The notes below the pieces were generated by a model, which worked only from the letters and a program-made list of their open reading frames with translations, was not told the DNA's origin and ran no database searches. The position numbers and the translations under genes are program-made. Positions 33,010 through 44,206 of a DNA stretch of 64,000 bases are shown piece after piece (within the stretch, counting starts at the first letter, position 1; every line of letters starts with the position of its first letter). The stretch is taken from assembly GCA_012274445.1 (NCBI GenBank), contig JAAROD010000015.1, positions 3,472,001-3,536,000 on the forward strand, given 5' to 3'. The stretch is from Sclerotiophoma versabilis. Taxonomy: Eukaryota; Ascomycota; Dothideomycetes; Pleosporales; Didymellaceae.

Positions 33010-34353
33010 TTTGTGCGTGTTCGGGCGCTATGCGAGCGCTATCCGCGGTGTAGGCTGTGCGCAGCGTGTAGGTGTTGTAGATTAGCCAGCGTGCAGCTAG
33101 TAGCGTGAGGCCATGGATGCGTAGTTGAGGAGGGAAGCGACAGGCTCGGCGGTCTAAGTAAGGGTCTCGTAGGTGAAGCAGGTCAAGAGGGGTCGTCAAA
33201 GGAATGCACAAAGCAGACAGCTCACGGAGCTCACAGAAGGGGCATTGTTTGAATTCACGGTCGACGTGTTTAAGATATACTGTGATTGGCGATTCGCGCG
33301 AACACACTTGGCAACAGGGTGCTGGCGCCTCTCTCGTCACCGCTCAGCCAAACATCTGGCCAGCACGCCAGAGGCTTGCCGTTTAGCGCCCGCTGTCCCG
33401 CCGACCTTATTAGGTGTCGGGCCTTTGTCTCTGCGCTGTGTACAGGTTGGACAGTAAGCAACTCGCTCTTTGCTCTGTCTCAGCACCCTGAGTCTTCAGA
33501 TCTTCATCGGCAGGAGCATTGAGAGATCCACGTCTGTGGGGCACCACCCAACGGCCGTCAGAACTCAAACCCCGGTCAATGACGGCGCCAAGGCCTGTGC
33601 GCCACATCCTAGACCGTACTTCCGTATTCACTCGCCTGCGTATCTCTTTCCAAGATTTCGTGCATCAACATCAAGGCATGCACGAGCACGAACGAGCACG
33701 AAAAGGTCAGTCGTTCCGTGTCCAGGAACCAACGCTTCTTCAGTAAGGAAGCATCGTCTCACTTACATGTTTTCACAACGACGCGCTGCGGCCTCACAGA
33801 TGGCTGCTCCTGCGAAGAAGTGTTAGCCGCATGAGGTCAACTTTGTCACGTTCAACAGTAACAGCAAATGAGCAAGGGTCGTTGCGTTAAGCATTCGCCT
33901 ACATGCTGACAAAGTCACCCCTGGTCTCACGTTATGTCCATGTACCATGTTCAGCACAGGGAGAGCCTACGGCACAGAAACCGAACCAACTTCAGGTGGC
34001 TTAGGTTATGGCTGTAGCTGCGGCGGTGCATGGAATTGTAAAAGCGATGAAAGCGAGCGTTGCCCCACACCAGGCTCTCTTCGTGCATCCACTAACCAAT
34101 CAGAAGCGATGTTGGTCGAGAGTCCTAAATCTCAACCTCCCGAAGTCTGCCTTTTTAGGACAGACCGATAACCTCACTATAGGAGGGCCAAGATGATTTT
34201 CGGATCGGTAAGTGATGTGAAAGGGTACATAAGCTATCTGGGATTACTCCTTAAATTGAATCACCTTATGCAAACGACGTGGATTACTACAATCATTTCG
34301 AACACTGTTAAAGCCCCTTCAATACTTACTGTCTATCCAACCTTACTAACATC
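33010..34353. other. Intergenic stretch, 1.3 kb, no gene supported
   Basis: It is divergent between the channel gene and the next + strand gene. Frames at 33173-33826 are Arg/Ser/His-rich with no consistent frame or motif, so they are not called. It must contain both promoters. A short repeat of cgagcacgaa-like words lies near 33675-33705. Confidence 0.45.
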
Positions 34354-35136
34354 ATGCCCACCGCGATTGCGTTGCAAGATTTGAATACTCCCGTGGACGA
34401 GGAGACTACGACTGTATGCCAGCGCAGAATCAATTTGACCCGAGAAAATACCCGGCTTGACTCACCCCACAACACCTCCGTCCTTCCCCTTGACTCAAGC
34501 TCCCTTACTCCCACGTCAATCTACTGGATCACTCCACACGGCATGCTCACCAAGGCCATCACCGTCCTCGACCTCACAAGTGACCTGCCGCTGCCATACA
34601 CCAGCCTGACCGACACATACAAAACCGCGATCAAGACGACCCTAAAAGATCACTCCTTCACGCCCTCTATAACCTGCTATCGCCAGAACTGGATCGGCCT
34701 TCGATACTCTGTACAAGACTCCCAAAACAAGATCATTGCGCACTGGTCGCACCCCTGGCTCTCAGCAGGGGAAGCAGTCCTCACATTTCCTGCCACCTCA
34801 CCACACTCCTCGCACCCCGTCAGTCTTCGGAACAAAACATGGGGCCTGCGCACTGAATCCTTCATTATCAACTCGGTACCCTTCTTTTGGGAGATGGACA
34901 GCATGTGGCACTCATACAACATAACCCTGTACAAAGTTTTGGGTTCGGGCGAGCATCAGGAGAAAGTCGAGGTGGGCAAGTATAGTCAGAAGTGGTGGGG
35001 GAGTTATGCAACGGGCGGGGTGTTCGTGGTCGATGGAAAAGTAATTGATGGTGTGGTGGCGTGCTTGACGCTTGTTGTTGTGCTGAAGAAGAAGAGGCAG
35101 AGAGCGGCTGAGAGGTATGGAAATGGTGCGTATTAG
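34354..35136 (+). CDS. LOR/Tubby-like protein with C-terminal membrane segment (tentative)
   Basis: Single exon of 260 residues. The ATG at 34354 is followed by a polar N-terminal 50 residues. The core alternates beta-strand-like segments: Ile-Tyr-Trp-Ile-Thr-Pro, Thr-Ala-Ile-Lys-Thr-Thr and Trp-Ile-Gly-Leu-Arg-Tyr. Then come a Lys-Thr-Trp-Gly-Leu-Arg strand and a Trp-His-Ser-Tyr-Asn-Ile-Thr-Leu-Tyr strand. This recalls LURP-one/Tubby-C-like barrels. The end has a hydrophobic stretch (Asp-Gly-Val-Val-Ala-Cys-Leu-Thr-Leu-Val-Val-Val-Leu) and then Lys/Arg, like a tail anchor. Some scramblase-related fungal proteins share this plan. The family call is weak; that it is a real gene is well supported by length and composition. 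Confidence 0.6.
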   Translation: MPTAIALQDLNTPVDEETTTVCQRRINLTRENTRLDSPHNTSVLPLDSSSLTPTSIYWITPHGMLTKAITVLDLTSDLPLPYTSLTDTYKTAIKTTLKDHSFTPSITCYRQNWIGLRYSVQDSQNKIIAHWSHPWLSAGEAVLTFPATSPHSSHPVSLRNKTWGLRTESFIINSVPFFWEMDSMWHSYNITLYKVLGSGEHQEKVEVGKYSQKWWGSYATGGVFVVDGKVIDGVVACLTLVVVLKKKRQRAAERYGNGAY

Positions 35137-35770
35137 TCTGAAGACGACGAGTGAAGGCGCGAAGGGGTTTGATCTATGCGAGGAAATGCGACGCTGGAGA
35201 CCAGGATGTTTTGCTGGGTTCGCTGTTGAAGATTGACTCTTCGAATTGCTATTACCTATGAATCAAAGACGTAGTACTTGATGCCATGTTGTTATAGCTA
35301 GTATCTTGGCTGAAGTGCTCTACCAATGTCCTTACAACACAGTTACAGTTGGAGTCTCTTTGTGCGGTTAGAAAAAACAAAAGGCTTTGGGGATCAGGAT
35401 GCGCGATTTGTCGTTATTAACATCACTAAGGAAGCACATAGCACTCCATACCTGATTTTCAAATCATACCAGCACATAATCGAGTTTCCTTCATTCCAAG
35501 GCTGTAAGATATGCCTGAAGTACTACAGTTACTTCAAAAAGACTACCGGTGAATCAGAAATATAAGAACCTTCGAATCTCCTTGTTACAGGTAGTAAAGG
35601 GCAAGATTCAATAAACATGCAATGCGATATGGCGTATCGTACAACAGAAAATCCTCAAGACCTTAAACGCACCAAAGTACAATAAGTCAAAACGAGAACA
35701 CAAGTCAGGGTATCACAGAAAAACAAACCCAACAACGAACGCCTGTGACAGAGTAGCCGGGAGGTATTTA
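35137..35770. other. Intergenic, 0.6 kb, between convergent genes
   Basis: Two genes end towards each other here. The sequence is AT-rich and should contain both polyadenylation regions. No gene is seen. Confidence 0.45.
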
Positions 35771-38169
35771 TTACCTCATCATCGTACCCCCACAGGGCCC
35801 AGCCACATTCTTCACCTTTAGCTTCTCTGCTACTACCTCCTCCATACTAGGCATCCCAATCAGTTCCTGCTCAATCATCCACAACTCCCCCTTCTGCTCC
35901 TCAACCTCACGCTTCAACTCCTGCAGCCTCGCCTTATTATCAGGGCGGCTTTGCTCCATCCTTTTCCTCATCCAAGGATTGGCACTTGTAGTAGCGAGAT
36001 CAATCTTGCGCTCCAGATCAACAATTTCTGCTTGGCTCTCTGTCAGAGCCTCCTTGAAGTTAGACTGCGCCTTAGTCAGCTCCGCTTTTTTGGCTGCAAG
36101 GACGATTGCCTTCTCCTTCGAAATAGGAGCGGGGAGGTCTTCAGCTACTTCAATATCATCGATACTTAAAGCGGGGTCTTCGCTGAAAATAGCGGTTAGA
36201 AGGTCTCCAGCTGCTTCCACGTCAGTGATCGGAGTGTTCCCTTCATCCATAATACCTTCATCATCTTGGAACAGATCGTCGAAGTTCTCATCTAGAGACT
36301 CTTCAACAGCCACAGTATCTTCTTTTTGTAGTGGAGGAAGGGGAAAAGTTTCCGTGGGAGCTATGACGTGCTCTGAAATCTTCCCAGTGTCCAGGGAAAG
36401 GGAGTCGTGTCTTTCGACTCTTTGCACTATAGTGTTTTCTTCCCGTGATGTCAGAGCGGCTAGTGAGGCGAGTGCCGTGGTCTGCTCCGAGGTTTGATTA
36501 GCATTTTTCGCGGATCTATCTTCCAGCAATTCTGTTCGAAATGGTGAGATTGAAGTTGTGACATACTCCAAGGGTTCGGCAGGAATCGTGAGATAGTCCT
36601 CTGGATTCACAATCTCCCGATCGACAGACTCAGGTTGGGAGAAGAGGGTGAGGGGGGAAAGATATTCAGAGTAGAGGTTTTCGAAGGCCTGCAAAGGTGA
36701 GTATATGGGTGTTGCGGCATCATCAGCAGCAGAGTCCTCCTCTTCAAACTGAGCCGCAAGGTTTACCGCAAAGGCGTCAGCTTCGTCATCAGTTTCCCCC
36801 TCAGCATCGACATCGCTACCCATCTCTTGAACCAGTTCAGGAGCCACATTTTCAAATATGACTTTGGGATTACGTGCCTGAACACCTCTAATCTTTGGTT
36901 TCTTGCAAGGCCTTTCGAGTTCAGCAGGCATCGAGTTAGCCTTTCTCTTGAGAGCAGCCTCCTTTTCTGCCTTCTCCTTTGCCAGCTTCTTTTGCCTATC
37001 TCTTGCCACCTTTCTGACGCTCGTGGCGGTTTTGGGCTCTCCAAAAGCATTTTGAAATTTGCCGCGAGTCAGGTTCTGCATCCAATTCTCCCACTGAGCC
37101 TGCTCTTCGCTCTCCTGCTTGGCGATTTTCTTCTCCGGCAGCGCCTCCTCCAAACTGGCCTTCTCAGCGGCAATATCGGCTTCTAACTGTTCCCTCTCTA
37201 TGCGGTCTTCCTCGCTGGGATCCTCGAGAACAGATAAGGCACCAAGTTGGTCCCACTTCAAAGCATAAGTGAGCATCTCATCTGCATCAAGAAACTGTCT
37301 TGACATCTGAAGGATGTCATCAAATGCAGCTTCTTCATTGTGCCAGTGTTCCTGGCAATACCTGTGCTTTTTCTCCGAGGGAGGATACATCTTCATTGAC
37401 TCGAAAAGCCGCCACGCGTCGCTACCGCCTTGGTTGTTGAGGCGCTTGTTAAGGTACGCCTCGCCCTTTCTCCATGAAGCACTGCTAGCCTTGACCCGAG
37501 GTGCTGGTGCGGGTTTGACCTCTACTGCAGCCTGATCTTTGCTGAGAATGTTATTTTCCGTAGTCGGGGTCACAATGGGTGCCTCATCCCAACTATCATC
37601 GGTAAGGTCGATTACCATAGCATTGTAGCCACCAAAGTTAAGTTGAGCATCTGCGAATGACGCGTTAGGGATCGTTCTGATTGGATACACGAGAATTTCT
37701 TACTGTTTTGAGACACACATAGTGCCTGCTGTTGGCTACGAACATGGTTGCTGCCAAAATTATAGTTACTAGATCCGGATTGCTGGCTACCAAGGTGCAT
37801 TGGACGAAAGTCGATGTGACCAAAATTATTTACTGTGATCGTTAAAATCGTATACAGCATAAGAGGGGTCAGGAAGTGCTTACTAGTGAGAGGCTGTGTC
37901 TGAGCCTGACAAGGGGCAGCAGACCGAGCAGCTCCGAAAGCATGTTGTTGTGCATAGCCTGAAGATATATCAGTTAGCATACTATGACGGGTCCTGAATG
38001 TATTATTGTCACGGAACCTCGACTTACTCTGCGTTGTCTCATTCTGCTCTTGCAAGTACATCTGCTGCACTTGTTCAGGCAAAAGTTGTACATACTGGCC
38101 AGTGCGGCGGTCAACGTAGCGGTTGGGATGGATGGGCAGAAGGTAAGAAGGAAAGCTGAAAGAAGCCAT
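35771..38169 (-). CDS. Acidic coiled-coil protein with SUMO-interaction-like motif
   Basis: Four exons (38028..38169, 37884..37958, 37704..37832, 35771..37650), all in phase across GTAAG donors, give 741 residues. The N terminus has an Arg-Tyr-Val-Asp-Arg-Arg-Thr-Gly segment and Gln-rich helices. Just after the exon 3/4 join is Met-Val-Ile-Asp-Leu-Thr-Asp-Asp, a hydrophobic core followed by acids as in SUMO-interacting motifs. A Lys/Glu-rich coiled coil with a basic Arg-Lys-Ala...Lys-Lys-Pro-Lys cluster (possible nuclear signal) lies before a long acidic, disordered middle. A second coiled coil (Glu-Leu-Lys-Arg-Glu-Val-Glu-Glu-Gln) closes the protein. No enzyme motif is present. A nuclear role is inferred; the family is not recognised. 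Confidence 0.78.
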
Positions 38170-38606
38170 TTTTGAATATGTTTAGTGTGTGTGGTAAGTG
38201 TGAGTGGAAGATGGATGAAGCGTGAGTCAGTGTATTAACGTGGGATATGGAGTTTGCAAGCTGGTGGGTATCGAGTTTGTGAGGGCTGTCAGGTAGGTTT
38301 AGAGATAGGTTAGACATGAGAAGCGATTCATTTTGTAGCCTCTGCTAAAATTCAGATACTTCACCTTCGGCGGCGATGGAGATGAACCGAGAAATAATTT
38401 TTGGTATGGCCAATACTAACTACTACCAGTGAGAGAACTTTTCACAGGCACAGTAGGCGTGGCTGTCCTTTGTCGGTTCCCCAAAAATTCTTCTCTCTTC
38501 GGGAGAGATCTCCAATAGCAACAACCGCATAAAGAACGTAGACGCGTCAAATACTACGCGTAATCACAGTCAATCTAGTCCTCGATGTGCTTCCCGTGGT
38601 TCGTAC
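38170..38606. other. Intergenic, 0.4 kb
   Basis: It holds the promoter of the coiled-coil gene and the 3' end of the Rossmann-fold gene. No coding signal is seen. Confidence 0.4.
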
Positions 38607-39455
38607 CTAGCACAGTCTCTGATGCCTCGGCCAGACCCCGTGATATCGCCAGAAGCCCCTAGAATCCAACTTCCGACCCAACACATTCATCTCGCGCGGC
38701 AAAGCCCTTATCCCCTCCTCGATCATCAGTTCACCAACCCACTTTGCAAATTGCAACCTCTCTTCCTGCTCTTGCGCGCTTTCCTGCACCCCCTCGGCTA
38801 GCGCGCTGAAACTTAGAATCAGATCATACCAATCGTACACCCGCATGTCGGAAATGATCCATCTCTTGCCAGGCGTGAACTTACGGTGCGCTGCAATGAT
38901 CGCACGCGCCACGTCTTCACCGTGCACAAAGTGCACTGCACCGCGCTTCCTCACATCGTCCTTGTTCTTTGCTAAACGCGGTAGCCATTTCGATGGAACT
39001 CGCTCGCCACCATACAGTCCAGACAGATTCAACACACAGCCGTGTTCGCCAATCAGCTCATCTTCGGCAATGGCGCGTTCATCTTCCTTGTCGTACGGCG
39101 CATCATCATCACTCCAATCATTGGGCAGCTGATTGAAAATTCCTGTGGAGCCCAATTGGATCCAATTGTTCTTTGCGCCGTGGGCGGCGCGGTACAGGCC
39201 AATGATGGTTTTGGATTGTCCATGGCCCTTGAGCGGGAACGTGACAAGGACGGTACGTGCAGAGGGAAGGCGTTTGTATGGCTCGACCGATCCAGAGTTA
39301 GGATCAAATTTGAAGGGGATGGTATTGTCTCTGCCGCTGGTTGTCGTCGCAGCGTATGTGATGCCCTCTTTTTGCAGCTGCGGAATCAAGAATCCCGCCG
39401 TCCAACCCGCGCCCAAGATCAGGATGTCGGCCTCTTGCATTGTCTCTCGGAGCAT
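38607..39455 (-). CDS. NAD(P)-binding Rossmann-fold protein, epimerase/YeeZ-like
   Basis: Single exon of 282 residues from ATG 39455; another ATG five codons on is possible. The N-terminal strand-turn-helix Ile-Leu-Ile-Leu-Gly-Ala-Gly-Trp-Thr-Ala-Gly is a dinucleotide-binding Gly-x-Gly-x-x-Ala/Gly loop. Further on are Gly-Ser-Thr-Gly-Ile-Phe and Asn-Leu-Ser-Gly-Leu-Tyr-Gly-Gly-Glu-Arg, which occur in extended SDR proteins and in the YeeZ-type group of nucleoside-diphosphate-sugar epimerase relatives. The usual Tyr-x-x-x-Lys catalytic pair is not obvious, so the protein may not be a classical dehydrogenase. Substrate and pathway are unknown. Confidence 0.8.
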   Translation of the reverse strand: MLRETMQEADILILGAGWTAGFLIPQLQKEGITYAATTTSGRDNTIPFKFDPNSGSVEPYKRLPSARTVLVTFPLKGHGQSKTIIGLYRAAHGAKNNWIQLGSTGIFNQLPNDWSDDDAPYDKEDERAIAEDELIGEHGCVLNLSGLYGGERVPSKWLPRLAKNKDDVRKRGAVHFVHGEDVARAIIAAHRKFTPGKRWIISDMRVYDWYDLILSFSALAEGVQESAQEQEERLQFAKWVGELMIEEGIRALPREMNVLGRKLDSRGFWRYHGVWPRHQRLC

Positions 39456-39839
39456 TGTTGTTTCAATTTCAGCTGCTTTTGTCAGTCAGTACAGACAACT
39501 GACATATAAGTTGCTGTTGTTTGCTCGACGTTGGATTAATCATAGTTCGACGGAAGATTGTGACGTATTTCAAACGGTTAGCTTCCGTTTTGACGGCCCC
39601 ACACCCTCGCAGACCCTGGCTCTCGCAAACAACCAGACATCTCACTAGCAGATACTTACGTCTAGAAGGCTACTGGACCTCAACTGAGGCGATACACAGA
39701 GCAATTGTGCGTCATAAAGATTTACAGGACGACCAATTGATGATGTAGAAAACACACTCCAGAAGTCCACCTCTAGAACCAGCTCTGTTGATAACAACGC
39801 GAACAGTTGTCCCTTCGTCGATATATCAACGGCTGAGCT

Positions 39840-40448
39840 TTACATGAATGGTTGCAGCTCATTCGACCCACCGTTTGGCGGGTGATACGCAGCAGCAATA
39901 CAATGCTGTTACTTCCAACGAGCGGCATGCCACCGGAAGGAAGCTTCTGAGCACCCACGACCAACACGAACAAGATCATCACTACTCCACAACGAGAATG
40001 CGCATGATTGCAAGCGTCAAACGACCGCATGTAGCCATCTCTGTTTCATCTACCTCGCCATCGCTTTCGGGAAGCCCGCGAGTATCGGAAGTATTGACGT
40101 TGACCCAGGAATAGACTCTGAGATATTGACAAATGAAAACAAGCTGATATGGCTATCAGGGGCAGCCTGAGGCGGTAAGATTGGTGCGCTCAGACATTGC
40201 ATTGAGTAGTTACTCGCACCCAGTACAAGCGTGCACAGCACGTTGATAATAACGTGCAAGCCTATGTTGTAGTAATCTACCGCAGTACAACTGCCTTGGA
40301 AGGAATGTCCATTGCTGGCCTTGTTGCGCAATGCGCCCCAGATTGTCAGAATGGTGTTGAGTAACACAACATGAAGGCAGATTAAGAAGCCGAAGGAGGC
40401 CCAAATTACCGGCCATCGCGTAGCTCGTGATAACGTATGCACGTCCAC
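39840..40448 (-). pseudogene. Relic of a DUF6536 fungal membrane protein
   Basis: Two separated blocks of one known fungal family lie close together in order. At about 40180-40440 is the N-terminal block: a hydrophobic helix ending Leu-Thr-Ile-Trp, a Gly-Ser-Cys, a His-x-x-Ile-Asn-Val-Leu helix and the hallmark Gly-Ala-Ser-Asn-Tyr-Ser-Met-Gln-Cys-Leu. At about 39843-40000 is the C-terminal block: a hydrophobic helix, Gly-Met-Pro-Leu-Val-Gly-Ser-Asn-Ser, then (after a one-base shift near 39905) Ala-Ala-Ala-Tyr-His-Pro-Pro, ending at TAA 39840-39842. Several hundred residues normally between the blocks are absent. Internal deletion, frameshift, a stop at 40050 after the first block and lack of an ATG for that block all mark a dead gene. 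Confidence 0.75.
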
Positions 40449-41239
40449 GAAGACAACGTCGGCAGAGGTCTTTTCTCGATATCGATTTCGCGCACGTATC
40501 CAGTGGTACTGTTGAAATGGCTCAGTTGCACATATGAGTTTAGAGCCTGGTGTCGTGTACTAGCAATCTTGCCGTGTGGGTGTAGGTTGCTCATGGGGGA
40601 TGTCGCAGGTATGACCGAAGATCTGACGGGCCGAGAATAAGAGGTGGAGATGACATCTGCTTAAGACGGGAGATGAGACTTCCGTACTGCGAGCGAAAAT
40701 GAATTGCCTGCCGTCAGGGTTGAGGTGTGATATTATCGGGAGGATTGTCGGCAGGCAGAAGCGCATAGCGCAGCCGCCCCGCCTCAAGTCACCCTCCCTC
40801 ATCCATCGACGCACATCGGAATATTTGCAATATCTGCGCTGCCTGCGAATATCGCAGTATCAAATTATTGGCATAGCGCAAAACGCGTGTCACTCTGATT
40901 GGGATCACAGCGCGCCGACCGTCAGCCTACTTATGCCCAGCAACATTGCTCTGAATCCGCGTCTTTTGCACCTGATTCGCCAACCAGGAGACTTACACAC
41001 TCAACATTGTCCAAGAAATCGGTGAGAGTGAGATGATGTGTGTCCAGATTGCCCAGAACCAGTGGATATTCAGACTGATTAGTGAGACCCCGCATGATGT
41101 AACCACTAAGGTATCCACCTTCAAGTAAGCAACGCGCGACTTGAACAAGCATAAATAATGGACAGCACCAAAGCGACATTCAGCTCAAATCTTACACTTA
41201 ACATTCCACCAAGGACTTGAACCTTGTTTCTACCGCACC
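40449..41239. other. Spacer upstream of the epoxide-hydrolase gene
   Basis: A minus-strand frame at 40406..40594 may be the decayed N-terminal exon of the DUF6536 relic. The rest contains no recognisable gene. The last 200 bases serve as the promoter of the + strand hydrolase. Confidence 0.4.
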
Positions 41240-42286
41240 ATGGATGCCCTGAAAGCAGCAGACATAACCCACCCAAACGGCCAAACAACCCACTACTACG
41301 AAGGCGGCAGCAGCAATGGAATTCCCCTGGTTTTCATTCACGGCTGGCCCGACCTAGCAGAGATCTGGAAGCATCAACTCTCGCACTTCGCTACCGGCTC
41401 AGCAGGGTCTGAATACCGTGTTCTCGCACCTGACATGCGTGGCTACGGGGGCTCCTCAAGCTCTCAGGACAACAAGCGCGCGTACTCGCTCGAAACGCTC
41501 GTGGGCGAACTCGTCGATTTCGCCAAGCAACTTGGAATCACGAAGGCAGTATGGGTAGGCCACGATTGGGGCTGTGGCGTAGTCAGCGCGCTCGCCGCAC
41601 ATCACCCTGAGCTTTTCCTCGGCCTCGCAGTCATCGCGGTGCCATATCGCACGCTCGAACTGGGCCTGGATTACCTCGTGTCACTGGTGAATCGCGACAT
41701 CTACCCGCAAGATGAGTATGAATACGGCCAGTTCGAGTACATGAAGTACTACGAACTTCATCCAGACGAGAGCGTCAGGGCCTACGAGGGTGTGGCAGAC
41801 AAGATCTCGAAAGCCCTGTACACCCCGCACGACCCCAGCAATCATGGGAAGCCAAGTGCCCGCACCTCCAGGCTGTTGAGGGATGGAGGCTGGTTTGGCG
41901 GCCACCCTGAGGCCGTGCCTGATGTGCCGCTGGAATACACGTTGCTCGATCAACATCTGTATGACAGTCTGCTTGCGAGCCACAAGAAGCATGGATTCTT
42001 CCCGCCGACGGCGTACTATTTGAATCACGACGTCAATGCTGAGTATGCTAAGAGTGAGAAGAATGGGGGAGTGCTAGAGTTTCCCGTGCTGTATATCGAC
42101 GCGAAGCACGATGCTGTCTGTTCGCCGAGTGCGACGCCAAAGATGGGGGAGAGCCAGAAGAAGGCAGTTCGCGATTTAACGTATGAAACCATTGAGGCCG
42201 GACATTGGATTCAACTGGAGAAGCCAGGAGAGGTAAACAAGGCATTGGAGACTTGGTTGGACAACAACGTACAGTACAAGTGCTGA
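41240..42286 (+). CDS. Epoxide hydrolase, alpha/beta-hydrolase fold
   Basis: Single exon of 348 residues. The oxyanion motif His-Gly-Trp-Pro-Asp is near residue 34. The nucleophile elbow Gly-His-Asp-Trp-Gly puts Asp at about 109. The C-terminal Ala-Gly-His-Trp-Ile-Gln supplies the catalytic His near 322. An Asp between them (Asp-Ala-Lys-His-Asp-Ala-Val-Cys region) could be the charge relay. Asp as nucleophile, not Ser, marks epoxide hydrolases or haloalkane dehalogenases; the His-Gly-Trp-Pro form favours the former. Cap-domain Tyr residues that would polarise the epoxide are abundant between 170 and 240. The enzyme opens epoxides to diols in detoxification or secondary metabolism. No signal peptide is seen, so it is probably cytosolic. 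Confidence 0.92.
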   Translation: MDALKAADITHPNGQTTHYYEGGSSNGIPLVFIHGWPDLAEIWKHQLSHFATGSAGSEYRVLAPDMRGYGGSSSSQDNKRAYSLETLVGELVDFAKQLGITKAVWVGHDWGCGVVSALAAHHPELFLGLAVIAVPYRTLELGLDYLVSLVNRDIYPQDEYEYGQFEYMKYYELHPDESVRAYEGVADKISKALYTPHDPSNHGKPSARTSRLLRDGGWFGGHPEAVPDVPLEYTLLDQHLYDSLLASHKKHGFFPPTAYYLNHDVNAEYAKSEKNGGVLEFPVLYIDAKHDAVCSPSATPKMGESQKKAVRDLTYETIEAGHWIQLEKPGEVNKALETWLDNNVQYKC

Positions 42287-43209
42287 GTGAGGAGAGTACA
42301 AGACAGCTTTGGCTAAGTATCGCCAAAGTACGAACAATAGGATACGAAGTCAAGTTGAGATTTACAGTGCTCTCTACCAACTGTGCGTGAACTCAGGATG
42401 CTCTTTATACCTGAGATCAGTAACAAGCGCAGCATTCTTGTCAAGCAGTACATTACATATCATCTCATCAACCCCACTCTCCCTGCCTATAGCACTTCTC
42501 TTTGCATTGCCACGTTTGCAGATCAGCCAGTATGCGATGACAACAACAAGCAGCGAGCACAAAGTGACCAACGCAAAATAACAAAAGTCGTGCCATGTTC
42601 GTTGCTACCCCAAAGCTAAAAGCGTGCAACCGCCTAAGATGGAAAACGAGCTGCTTCACAATCTGGTGAGCGGAGCCCCGCAGTATGCCTCGTTTGAATG
42701 CGTGATGTTATCGAAGGCTGTAGCTCTAGTGCAGTATCTGTGTCGAGGGAGAATGTTTCTTTGCAATCCAGACAGGAACCTAGGCCACGTGAACAGTTCT
42801 GCCGGGGCATTTGAAGTGAAGGGCACTGAAGGGCTGATTTGAGCTTTGAAGTGCCCCGGGTTTTATACCATCAGTACTCTGCCGCTGGTCGAATTTGCAG
42901 TTGAGAGAGCTCTGCATATATTTCTGGCAGATATCGCGAGTAGTTTGTATGCATTTGCTGTTCGTTGCTTTGCAGTAGGTGGAATGGGTCACCGTGGAGG
43001 TGTTCAGGTGGTGGTTGGAAATCTGGCATGGGATGTGACGCGTAGCCGAACGTTAGACGTAGCGTCCCTGACAGTGAAAAGGCAGAAACAATAGGGCTGG
43101 TCTTCATCAGCATTGTCAAGTATTCAATTCGACCGCCAAAATAACCCTCTCTATCTGAAACTTTTTTTGTACTCCGCCCACCAACGCCGCTGTTTTTCCG
43201 ATGTATAAT
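42287..43209. other. Intergenic, 0.9 kb, between convergent genes
   Basis: Only short irregular frames occur. It should hold two transcript ends. Nothing else is recognised. Confidence 0.45.
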
Positions 43210-44206
43210 CTAGAAGCCATCTTCTATCCCTGACTTCTTCTCGGCATCGAGTCGCTCATTGTTGACGACCCACCACCACTCGTGACTCTCGAAGCCACAC
43301 TTCCCGGGCGCCTCATCCCATGGCTTGGGGCTCAAGAGGTAGTGGATGTTTTTGACCTTGTCATCCTGCCAGATTTGGTGGTGTACACCTTCGGTCCGCA
43401 TGGTCTTCAACGCGTTGTAGATATATGGGAGCGCAACCCATCGCCCCCAAAACACATCACTCAACAGCGACTGGTCGGCAAAGTCGTAGTTCATCGATGA
43501 CTCGTTGGCGAGCTGGTCAAGGATCAAGTTGTACACGGCCTTGCTAGGGTTTACGACTTGCAGACCACCATTGGGCATACCCAAACCAACAGTCGACCCT
43601 GCACCGGTGTGCTGTGCGGTCTCAGGGTCGGCGTGCTGAGATGTGAAAGCACAGTTCTCTGGAATCCAATCCTTGGGGTAGTGTGGCTTCTTCAGCGGAT
43701 TGCATACGCAGGCGTGACTTGCCGCAAAGACCCTGTTGCCCTTGCCAGCAGCGCTCGGTGGGTCAAGCTCCATCTCCATCAGCTCGTCCATGTTGTGAAG
43801 GACCAGCATGTCGCTGTCCAGCTGTACCACGCGGTCATAGTGCTCCAGGGAGAAGGGAGTCAGCTTGCTCCAGCAGTCGTAGAAGCGCGGATCGTTTGTG
43901 TAGTCCTTGGAGACCTTGGGCAGCAGGTACTTGACGTGCTCTTTAGGGATGCCGCGTGCGTCGAGGGCAGCGTGGCCTTCGGCGGGGAAGGTGTCGGTGT
44001 AAAGGGCAACGAGGGGGTATTTGCTGCCGTGCTTCTTCAAGCTGTAGTCGAGGGTGAGAAGACCTGTCAGGTAGGCTGTGTTGGTGATCAACGTGGTCCA
44101 CACTGTGGGTGTCAGCTACGCGCTCCATGCCAGATGCACCCCACTATGAGGCGTTACCCTTCTTCGACTCGATCGGCGCTGACGGCGTTGGTTGTGTCGC
44201 GGACAT
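43210..44206 (-). CDS. GT8-family glycosyltransferase (glycogenin/galactinol-synthase-like)
   Basis: Two exons, 44158..44206 and 43210..44102, with a 55-nt intron, give 313 residues. The 16-residue first exon splices into a Val-Trp-Thr-Thr-Leu-Ile strand, the usual start of the GT8 nucleotide-sugar fold. The metal-binding Asp-x-Asp appears as Gln-Leu-Asp-Ser-Asp-Met-Leu-Val near residue 113. A Gly-Met-Pro-Asn-Gly-Gly-Leu-Gln strand, a Phe-Ala-Asp-Gln-Ser-Leu-Leu segment and a late His-Tyr-Leu-Leu-Ser-Pro-Lys-Pro-Trp block are further family hallmarks. No signal peptide or membrane anchor is present, so it probably acts in the cytosol. The sugar donor and acceptor are unknown. Confidence 0.9.
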
